DNA from: Ciona savignyi
Taxonomy: Eukaryota > Chordata > Ascidiacea > Phlebobranchia > Cionidae
Assembly (NCBI GenBank): GCA_000149265.1
Contig: CH002840.1
Coordinates: 593,526-657,525 of the forward strand
Reading direction: 5' to 3'
DNA length: 64,000 nucleotides
The position numbers and the translations under genes were made by a program. Of this stretch, positions 24,001-36,000 are shown piece after piece; position 1 is the first letter of the stretch; every line of letters starts with the position of its first letter. The notes under the pieces are model-generated. The model was given only the letters and a program-made list of their open reading frames with translations, was not told the origin of the DNA and did no database searches.

Positions 24001-27000
24001 TCTATCAGTCTTACAATCTAAAATGACTATTATTGACAGCAGAAAATAAGAAAAAAAAGTTCAGTAGCACGTAACCACCGTAGTGACTATGCTGAAATGT
24101 AAATAATGTTTATAAAATTTGGTTTAGATTATGGTTTCCATTAAAAACTTTCTTAAGAGAGGCACTTACCAGTGTTGTTTGTTTAATAAAGGAATAATTT
24201 CACTATTGTGATCAACGTTGTTGTTTACTTTCTTTGTTTGCGCAAGGTTAGCATATTTTCACTTGTCATAGATCATCAGTACTATACCCATCTCCTCTAT
24301 TTACTGGGACCAATTCTAATCTCTGTCACTGTTTGTTTTCATTTCTTCACTATTTGGCCATACACAGTCACCCCATGGATTCTCGGAGATACAGCCACCA
24401 TTGTAAAGTGATTGCGGACTAATATTTAACTTCTGAAAACTGTCCTTCCATCTGCGAAGTTGTGAATGCTTTCAGTCCTTATAATTTGAAACTGTAAGTT
24501 CAGGATTCGGACACAAAACTGTTAATCCAGTATTTGCCATGACAAAGGATTAAAAATTATAAAGTTGGTTTAAAGAAGAAACAAGAATTTGTACAATATC
24601 ATTGGTGCCAGAGCAAGGCCAGGTTTACATAACAAACTACTATCGTGTTTTTCGAAAAGTTTATTTTGAAGTGAAAATCAAATATGAACGACGAGACTTT
24701 AGTAATAAGAAGAAGGTCACGTAGAAACAACAGAAACTCACAAGATCGTGAACTTGAGCGGATATTAACCCAACAAGCTGAAACGACCAATGTCACTGGA
24801 ACGTATGTGTCGAAGCAGGTGACAACTGAAGTGAAAACGCTTCATTCGGTTGCACGACTGCGAGGCTCACACAACACCAGCGGACGGATTCCCAAACTCT
24901 CAGATTCAACTTCATCGTCCGACCTGTTGAGCATGCCGCAGAGCAAGGAGCTGGAATCGCTCTCGGATAAAAGCTTCGACGTTGTAGCCACGTCAGATGA
25001 AAATGAAGGTAATGATAGAAGAACTCGTTTGGAAGATAAAATTCATGCTAACGATGGCGGCGCAGTCGGTGGCGGTCGACGAATGAGCTCTCACACAGCT
25101 TCGAAACTAAAGGAACTACGCAACCGGTATATTCACGATGATTCGAACAACCAATCGTTCCTCAGTGAAGAAGATTTGATTTTCACCGAGGATCGGATTG
25201 ATAACTCGCTAGTTGGTCGTGTGACAGAGTCCTGCGAGGAGAATCGGAACAACACAGATACTGTTTCATCGTGGCTTAACACGTGTGAGAATTTTGAGGA
25301 AGACACCTCAAACTCGTTAGTAGATGTGACCAGTCCACGTTCGCCAAGTTGTAGTTCTGAGCAACAGCAAACCATCGAGGCAGATTTAGTCGAACCTGTA
25401 GTGGTGAATGAATTAGTGGTGAAAGCCGTCCACGTGGACGAAAACTCGAATTCAAGAGTGCCACCCATGCAACAATATAAGATATGTTTCGAGGTAGATA
25501 ACAATGGCTGTAGAATAAAACATAGCATTACATGTTTACTGACAACATGTTTATGGGCGTTCGGTATTCAGACAATTCATTTTGGATAACTGAATACATT
25601 TAGAAATATAATGCTTGTCCCAAAGCTCTACATCAATAAAAATCAGTACCAACCCTACTTAACGTGGGTTGTCAACTAAGCTTTATAAATTCACTATATT
25701 TTCGCTCTTTATAGGAGCAAGAAAACTTGGCTGATGCTGAGGAGCGAAATGAACAGATGGTCAAGGTCAAGGGTGACTTGGAAGCACAGGTGAGAAGGGG
25801 TTGCTATGATTGTTACTTATTAAGGACTTCACAATTTAGGAAAAATTTATAAAAGATTTCTTTAACATGACAATATGTTTTTTAGTAACTTTGATTTATC
25901 CATTAAGTATCTTACATAGTTTTGATATAACCCATTTATTCACTGGGTTTGGGACCTGCCTGCGAAACCTTTTTAAGGACTTAACAAACTAACTAGCGAC
26001 CATTATTGATCTTACCCTTCGGTTGAAAGGCGATGTTGTAATCCACCAACCTATTTGCCGGAAAACTCATCCCAATCATACACAGGTCGCTGACATGTCC
26101 GAGCGCTTGGAAGAAGAGGAAGCTAACAACCTCCAGGTGTCCGCTGCCAAGAAGAAGCTTGAAAAGCAGTGCGAAGATCTGGGTCATGATATTGAGGAGG
26201 CGGAATCCAATATAAACCATCTTGAAAAGGACAAGCAGGTTTGAAAATGTGATGATGTCACAGGTTAAGATATTGTTTCTTATTGAGCTGTTTTTGCAGT
26301 TTTATAACAACCCATTATTCCTATGGGTTTAAGCATTGTTCGTTAAGTGCATTTTTTGTGTACAACTGACTAGTAAGTGACCAGTTTCAATCTCACAACC
26401 TTGATATAAAGCAAAAGCACCAAACCACTTAGCTGTTTGACGGGTATAAATCATCTACCCAACCTCTATATGTTTCACTACTTCTGATGTTATTCTCAGT
26501 GTCTTGTAGTGCAATCAAAGTTCCTTGGGGTTTCCCAGTTGGGCTTAAGTTCTATATATTTTAATTTTAGTTTATTCTTTATTAACCAATTAAAATATGA
26601 TTGATTGATTAATGAAGATTCTTCTTCTCAGGGCCTTGAACTGAAGTTGCGTGGTTTGTCCTCCGATCTGGAGCAGCGGGAAGACAGCATCCAGCGCTTG
26701 AATAAAGAGAAGAAGCAGCTGGATCAAGTCAACCAACAAACTCTCGAAGATCTTCAATCGATGGAGGACAAGGCAAACCACCTCGGGAAGATAAAGATCA
26801 AACTTGAACAGCAAATTGAAGATGTAAGTCTAGGGAGCTTGAGGGATTTTATACATTATCATTGTGGATGTATGAATGTGTTGCTTCTATCGTGGAGAGT
26901 GGAGGATCATGTTAAAGGAATTATTCACGGTTATCGTCTGTTAATTTGGTCCCACAGTTGACGAAGCTATTGTAGTGTGTTGTGTGTAATTGAGATGTTG

Positions 27001-30000
27001 CTGTTGTTTAAGTATTATTCATAGAGTCAAGGTGAAGTCCACTTAGTTTCTTGCCCAAGTATACAACCGACTAGCCAACCGCCAGTTTGAAGAGGAAGCA
27101 CTAACCCACCTAGCTATTGGCCAAAGATGTCTCTTATAAACATATTGTGACATATGTACTTATACACTCTATTTAAAAACATTTACATTGCTAAAGGTTG
27201 AAGATAGTTTGGAGCAAGAGCGTAAACACAAGAATGACCTCGAAAAAGCGAAGAGGAAGTTGGAAACTGACCTCCGCACCGCGCAAGATACCATCATGGA
27301 CCTCGAGAAGGATAAGTCCTCTTTGGAAGATGGCATCCGCAAGTGAGTATGGNNNNNNNNNNNNNNNNNNNNNNNNNNNNNNNNNNNNNNNNNNNNNNNN
27401 NNNNNNNNNNNNNNNNNNNNNNNNNNNNNNNNNNNNNNNNNNNNNNNNNNNNATGATTTTGTGAATATATTTGCTCAACTTAGTGGATTAATGGGTTTTA
27501 CTAAATGGGAAGTATAAAATAGGTTATTAATGTTTTATTTCTAAAAAAGGGAAACGCAAGGGTAGTTAACACTCGGATTCTTTACCCATTAGTGTACTGT
27601 TACCACCTCATTGCATTTTAGACTATGAATACGTTTAATAAATATTTTCATCTTTATATAAAGTTCAGCTGTGGAGCTTAGTGGTTTATTTTGTTACCCT
27701 AAAAGGTTTTAGATTCGAAACCAATCGCAAGCTAGTTAGTTGTGTTCATTTATGTGATATATTTTTCCTTGTAGACGTGAATTTGAGATCAACCAGCTTA
27801 CCAGCAGAACCGAGGATGACCAGAATGTCATCGCCCAACTCAACAGGAAGCTTAAAGAACTCCAGGTAAGTTTAATTCAATTAAAGATTCTCACTTGAGG
27901 CCAAATTTTCTGCCCTCAAATTGTAGGCCGTGGTAATAAGTTTTTTATATTATGTACTCTAATAAAAAATGATTTGTATGAACATTAATAATAAAAATGG
28001 AAGAAAAATGAATTCCTACTATACAGTCGGTTTGTTTCATTAACCCCCCAGCTCACAGGCACGCGTGGAAGACACTGAAAGTGAGCTCGACATGGAGCGA
28101 CAAGCTCGCTCGAAGGTTGAGAGAAACCGAAGCGAACTCGTCCGTGAACTTGATCAACTCACCGAGCAGCTTGAAGAAGCTGGAGGTGCCACCCAAGCCC
28201 AGGTTGGCGCAGAAACTTGAATTTTTTTAATTTACAACTTTTAAGCAAACATCAATTTTGCACACTTTTTTACCGAGCTAAGTTTTGAACCCATCACTTA
28301 TGGACAATCCCATCATGGCTTTGAAACTTTGTGGTGAAACAATTCTGCTTCCGTGTAATCACACAGTTGACATCTGGTTTGTTATTCGCCACAGATCGAG
28401 TTGATCAAGAGACGAGAGTCCGATTATCTGAAGCTGAGGAGAGACTACGAAGAAGCAGTCATGCAGAATGACGCAGCCGTCTCGCAAATGAAGAAGAAAC
28501 ACGTTGACACCGTCAATGAACTTGTTGAACAGGTGTGTGCACTGATGGTATCATGTTTTATGTCTCAATAGATAACTTGCCAACACAGGTTTTTTGCCAA
28601 TAAAAATCCCATGAATTTTAACAGACACTAGTTTAAACCAACTTGACTTTCAACCAACACAAGTTACAACGTAATTACAAATCAGCATTTTATTAATTTT
28701 AAACTCAACATACTAAGAAAGTCAGTGATCAGTATAAATTATCCAACTTACCATAAACGTTAACTAGGTCATAATCTGTAGTTCGCCCCCCCCCCCCTTT
28801 GCATGGTTTTATTAATGTTGTCGTCCCAGGTTGAGAATCTCAGCCGAGTGAAGAACAAGATTGAGAAGGACCGTGCTCAGCTTCACATGGAACTTGATGA
28901 TGTCACAACTCAGCTTGAAGAAATCTCCAAAGTCAAGGTAAAAGTGTGCAGCAATTGCATGATAGTAAACCCAAGGCAAGCACCAAAATCGACAGGCGAT
29001 TTAGTATATTATGGTCATACTAATGGAAAACTGTTTTATACATTTTTTATACGGTCATACTAATGAAAAAACCATCATCAGTTTCTTATTTATTTAAAAT
29101 TTTCGAGTCTGTATTAATTTATTGTAGGATCCTTAATGGGTTACCTAGGTTTAGGCACAAAGTGTCTAATTACACAACCATCTAGACAGCAACCAGTATT
29201 GACTGCACAACCTATGCAGACAACACACTGCAAGCTATCCGGCCCGACGTAACATTCGTGTTGACCCCCACAGGCTCGCGCTGAGGCAAACGTCCGAGTG
29301 ATGGAGGAACAAGTCACCGACTACAAGTTCAGAGTTGAAGAACATGTCCGAATGGTCAACGAACTGACCATCATAAAGAACAAGCTGACCAGTGAGACAA
29401 CAGAATCCGCTCATCAGCTTGAAGAGGCAGAGAATAAGGTGAGGTGTGGTGGAGTTGGCAATGATTCTCTTTAGAATCCTGTTTACACAGAGTCTGCTTG
29501 TGGTGTGCTTGTACTTAAATTTGAAGAGAGTTTCGCTAAACATCCACAAACTGCAAAAGTTCAGGCAACCAGCTTGTGGCCATTTTAACATTCATCAGTA
29601 ATATTACCCAGTTTGTAATCTGTTTTGCAACACCACGACACAAGACACAATGTATGACAAAAGTACAATATTTTCTACATCTGGAAATCAACCTGTCCGT
29701 TTGAATTATTCTGACAAACAATCTGAAAAGATTTGAGTGGAGTTTACACATCCCCTATCCCAGGTGAACGCTCTGTCACGCACCAAGTCCAACATGACTT
29801 CAATGGTCGAGGATCTTAAGCGACAGCTGGAAGAGGAATCCAAGGTTTGTTTGCTATAATTCCCTATTATTTGTAATTTTAGAACAATTTGATTATGATA
29901 ACAATATGTATATAGGTTATTCATGTTTTATTCCCATGAATGAAAAACTTGGAATAGTTATTACACTGAAAACCGTCAGATTGTCTTGTGACCTTCGGGT

Positions 30001-33000
30001 TATTGGAGCTATTGTATAATTCATACGTTATTTCAATTTGGTAGAACCCATCATTCCACTAGGTTAATGCAATGTGCGTTAAGTGCCTTTCAAGCACACA
30101 ACTGACTACATAGCGATCAGTTATGAACCTGCACCTCTTCGGCTGAAGGCGACACACTAACCCACCACGCTAATCGGTCAGATAGTTAGTTGTGTTAATG
30201 TGGATCGAAATATAAACTTCAATGTGACGATTCGCCATATCAACATCATCGACTCAGTGTGTTTTTAACTTTTGATCCCGACCATCAGAGCAAGCAATCC
30301 CTGGCACACGCTCTCCAAGCGGCGCGTCACGACCTCGATCTGCTCCGAGAGCAAGTGGAGGAGGAACAGGAAGGGAAGGCCGAACTCCAGAGGGCACTGT
30401 CCAAGGCAAACTCCGAGGTTTCCAACTGGAGAACGAAGTACGAAACGGATGCCATTCAACGTATGGAGGAATTGGAGGAAGCTAAGTAAGTTGATGGAGT
30501 TTGTTCACGTTCATGTCTGATGCATTTGTGGATGGATGTGTCATTTGTGTCCTGGAGGGTGAGGAATTATATTGATAGAATTATCCAAAGTTATTGTCTA
30601 ATAAGTCATACCCATGTTTTAGCTACCTGAGCTATTGTAATGTGTTGTAGGTTATTTAAATGTTCCTTTAGTTCCAACCCAATCTATTTATCCACTGGAT
30701 TCAAGCTATGTCTGCTAACTGCCTTACCCAAAAACACAACGGACTAGCTAGCGACTAGTTTTGATCCCACAACCTTTCGACAGAGATGACGTACTCATTA
30801 ACCAAGTCATTGCAGGCCAGTAGACAGTTTAAACTCATGTCTTGCTTAATACATTTATTTCAAAGACGATTTAATTTTTATTTGTTAATTTGATTTCTAT
30901 GACACGTTTATCATTTTGTTTTACTGTGTCCTATTTGCATTGTTATTGAATTCAAATGGATTAATTTTGAATTTAATTTATCCAATTATTTTTGCCAATA
31001 TTGTTGTACATCCAAAGTCAATGTTAATGTGGAGCTATCATCCCGAACAGGAAGAAGTTGGCCATCCGTCTCCAGGAAGCTGAGGAACAGACGGAGACCG
31101 CTCTCGCCAAGTGCGCCAGTCTGGACAAGACCAAGATCCGATTGACCAATGAAGTCGAGGACTTGACCATTGACCTTGAGAGGGTAGGTTGGTGTGTATT
31201 GTGAGGATTGATATTCATGTTTTATTAAACCAGAAGTTGCCACACAATTTTACTTATAAAAACCAACAACTAGTCTCAATCCAACATCTTTTTGGCTGCC
31301 TGCAGACTAAGTATGCTTGAAATGTAATTTCAAAATGTTATATTCAAATACCTATTACAAGACTGTTGTTTAAGTCATGATCAATTTTTTTTGTGTCTTT
31401 ATTCAAAAGAATTATCATTTCGAATTTGACAACGAATTATCATTATCATTTCCCACCACAGGCAAATGCCACTATCTCCGCCCTCGATAAGAAGCAACGA
31501 AACTTCGACAAAGAAATCTCGATGTGGACTCTCAAAGTAGAAGAACTCCAGGCTGAATTGGATGCTTCTCAACGAGACTGCAGGAACTACCAGACCGAGA
31601 TCTACAAGATCAAGGTCTCGTATGAAGAGAGCATTGAACATCTCGAGATAGTCAAGAGAGAGAACAAGAACCTTACAGGTGAGTTACGAGATGTTGTTGG
31701 ACGAATAGCTTGGAACTTTCAGAATGATGGGGATTGGTCTTGTAGCTGAATTCATTCAAATAGCCTGATTATCTCAATGGGTTAGTGTGTAGCCTTTTAG
31801 CCAGAAGGTTGTAGGATCAAAACTGGGAGGTAGTCGATTGTGTTCTTGGGCAAGGTTTGTAGTGGACATCTTCGTGATTTAGTGGAATAATGGTTTCTAC
31901 TAAAATAGGAAAGTCTCATGTTGCTCACTATCTTGATTGTGTGCGCGAGGTAATCTGACAATTAATCATGTGTTAACGCCCCTTGTGTTTTCGCTCAAGC
32001 TATTTCTTTTAAACCAACTCTTATATACAGAGGAGATCAGCGACTTGACTGACCAGCTGACCACTGGAGGCAAATCACTCCACGAACTGGACAAAGCTCG
32101 CAAGAAGGCCGAACTCGAATGTGAGGAACTTCGAGCAGCTTTGGAGGAGGCAGAGGGCGCTCTTGAGCTCGAAGAGGTTTTGTTGCTTTTTCGCTCATTT
32201 TTGTGAGACTGTATTTCTTGTTTTAAACTGAATTTGTTTCACCTGGATAAACACAAAGCAAATCATTTCTGGTCACTCATATCAGACCGTAAAATAATTA
32301 TTTGAAGGTGCCCGTCATTTGTGCCTTGTGAATACTGTAGAAGTATTTCTCGCCGTTTTATCTATTAGTTTCGCCTGGAAATCAAGCTTACTTCGATAAT
32401 TAAATACTGCCCCACCGCAGCCCGGCCTGACAACACGCGCTCGCACCGCAGTTTGCATTACGTCACGTCGTCGTATTTGTCGAATTAACATTTGCTTGGC
32501 GATTTTTAAATATGGTTTACGTTTAGCTCCAGTTATGAAATAAATCCGTTCCCCAAGAAGTAGCAGCACATAATATTAAAGCGAATTGCTTCGCGATTGT
32601 TAGAATTTGGTAAACCGTCTTTCAAATAAATAAATACGAAACAAGGATTATTTTTTTTAATTCAATGGGGTAACTTCTATTTTCTTGTGACATTTCAAAG
32701 TTCATGTTAAAATGTATATATGTGTATAATTAGTAGGGATGCGCTAAAACGTCAACTAACCTAAACATCCGGTTAGTATAAAAATAAACCGGATATCCAG
32801 CAACTATCCTGCTATTTAAATACGCGGTACTAGGCCGTAAACTCTGCGCTAACACCTTATCACGCGTCCGCGGTGAAATCTGATTAATCGGCGCTTTTAT
32901 AGGCAATCTTTATCTATTACGCCACAGGTTCTTTGTGTTTCATTATTGGACGTGAATAGTGGTTCATTATTGGACGTGAATAACAAACTTCATTGCTAGG

Positions 33001-36000
33001 CGCCAATAAGCGTACTTACATTCTTGTTTTGAATGTATATTTTGTGCGGAACACAAGTTCTAGTCAACTTCCCCATTCACGTTTAGATCGGTAAATTGTA
33101 TCTTAATAAAGACCATTCACACGTTGATTGTCTGATGTAACAAAGCGTCTGTGAAAGCATTAACGTAATTTTTTAAAGGATAATCCTTAGTAAATAATAA
33201 TAATAAAAGAGATACTACAAAGAAGAAACCGGCGTCTCTAAATGCGCGTGTTTTGCGAGTTAATTCTAAGCGCCGGTTAACATGACCAATGAATAGTGCA
33301 AAGCGCCGGTCACGATAGCTGAAGTTCCGGTCAAATGACCGAACGAATAACTGTTTTATTGCCACACAACATTTTTTTCAGATTGTATTAAGAAACACCA
33401 ATAAATTAATTGTTCCACCAGAGCCGTGTGCTCCGTCTCCAACTTGAACTCACTCAAGTCAAAGCAGACATCGATCGAAAACTTCAAGAAAAAGAAGAAG
33501 AATTCGACAGCACAAGGTACATATTGCTTAATATATCTCTAGTGCGTCACACCACAACATACAATGGGCGCAAGTTAATATGGTGACTGCCCTTTTGATA
33601 TTATAATGGGAGGCAATGAGAGCCGTTTCATGGGATTGAAACTTTTTCATTCAGGCAATGCGAGCCTTTTTATGGGATTTATTCCAACTACAGGGATAAA
33701 ACCTGAATATCCTATCCTTCCCTGCGTATGTTACATATATCAATGCATAATACTCCAAATAAAAGAAGCTTCCCCCCACAGGAAGAACCACCAGCGCGCC
33801 ATCGAATCGATGCAAGCGAGTCTCGATGTCGAGATCAAGAGCCGCACGGATGCAGTGAGAGCGAAGAAGAAGTTGGAATCCCAGCTCAACGATGCAGAGA
33901 TGCAGCTCGATCACGCAAACCGCAACCTCGCAGAGCAGATTAAGTTGGTCAGAAAGCTGCAGGTTACAATCAAGGTGGGTTCGTGTCTACTACTTTATAT
34001 GATAAAAGAAGACATTTTATAAGTAGGTATTTAACAGAATGTCAGTGTTATCATTGATAAGTAAGGTTATTTTTTAGGGGTAAAGGGGAACGACACACTT
34101 TTTTAGGGCCTTACAATATTAATTTTGATTCAATTTTGTGATCATGTCTGTATTTTTAACGTCCATAGTTTTTTTTTGTTTTTTTCAATTTCTTCCTCTT
34201 CATTTGAGTAGGAGATCCAGGACCAGATGGATGAGGATCAGCGCATCCACGAGGAACTTCGGGAGCAATACAGCATCCAGGAGAGGAGGTTGACCATCAT
34301 GGTGAGCGAACTTGAGGAAACCAAGTCGGCACTTGAATCCAACGAACGAGCGCGTGAGTTTGACTTTCATTTTTGCCATCAGTTGCCACTCTGGATACAG
34401 TTTGTTGTGCAAATTAAATTACTACTTCGTCTAAGAGAATTTTGTTGTCCCATTTAATATTGTTGCATGGTTGTGGAGTAGTTCAGGAGAATTCTGGACA
34501 ACTGTATACATATCTATCTCTTCATTTGCGTAATCGTAACCGATTTTCGCTTTACGTTTTGTGTCTGATTACTATATTAGACTATAGGTTATTCATGTAT
34601 TATCCTCATGGATGGAAAAACACATTGGGGGGTTCACATAGACAATCGTCAGAATACCTTGCGACCACCGTCAGTTTTCTGTCACGTATTTTGTAGTTTG
34701 CTGTTTTACAATTTAAAAAGCACAACTTTTTCTCCACCCCCCCAAATTTACACACTTTTTTTCCTTAAGAATAATGTTTGTCATATTACTCATTCAAATT
34801 CGGAATAGCAGTTTCGGTTATGGCCCTTTAACTCAGCCAAAAACCTTGATAATGTTTAATTCGCACATCATCTTCCAGCAGAACCAAATGTTTTCGTTTT
34901 TTTAGAAACATACGACATACAATTGAAATCGGTTTTACATACCTGATGGTTAAAATGTTTTTTGTTAAATTCATCATTAAAATCCAGGCAAACATGCCGA
35001 GGCTGAATTGTTGGACATCAGCGATCGGATCAACGCACTCTCCGCTCAGAACTCCGCTCTCTCCAGTGCGAAGCGCAAGTTGGAAACCGACAACGAACAA
35101 CTTCGTGGCGAGCTTGAAGAAGCTCTGCTGGAGGCGAAGGGAGCGGATGAGAGAGCAAAGAAAGCGACCATGGATGTGAGTGTTGTGTGTGGTGGGGTCG
35201 GATACTTGATGTATGGGTTAGCAGAGGTACTTTGTGGGGTTAAGTGGGGTACTTATTAACATACTACACATTGCAACAGATCCCGCAACTGTAGTATGGG
35301 TGCGAGTTATTAGACTCTAACTGCGTATAAATCCTTCAAAATGATATCCTACCCACCAGGTCATCCTGAGCCATCCATACATGCGTGATGCAGAGATTTA
35401 AATGACGTTTCCTTACAGGCTTCCCGCATGTCAGAAGAACTTCGTTCCGAACAGCAACACGTTCTCTCCATCGAACGAGTCAAGAAGACGATGGAAATCC
35501 AAATTCACGAAATGACAGTAAGTGTTCCAACGATTTACAAAAAACTATTCGTTGTTTTAAAAATGTCCAGTGTTCAAAAATGTTTCTAATGTTAAAAAAA
35601 ATTTTTTCACTTTCAAAAACTTTTCAAAAACTGAATATTAAATGTGTTGATAAAAAATATTTAAAACCTTAAAGAAATCTTTAGTGCTTAAATCCTGTCC
35701 AGCTTCCGAGTTATTTTAGAACTTAATAAAAGTATTAAAGGGTTAAAAAAATATCCAATTATTAAATTTTTTAAAAACCTTAAAAAAATTTAATATTTCC
35801 AATACCACCTTATATCCCCGGGTTTTTTAACTGTTTCAACCTGGATTCTGTTCAAGGTGAAATTGGATGAAGCTGAAGCATACGCTCTTAAAGGAGGACG
35901 CAAAGCTCTCGCTCAGCTCCAATCTCGTCTGAAGGACGTCGAATCTGAACTCGAAGCTGAACAGCGACGACACGCTGAGACGTTGAAGAACTACAGGAAA

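Noticed and set aside
25133-25528. 131-codon minus-strand open frame
   Set aside because: Antisense shadow of the nested plus-strand ORF, which has a better start, stop and poly(A) context.
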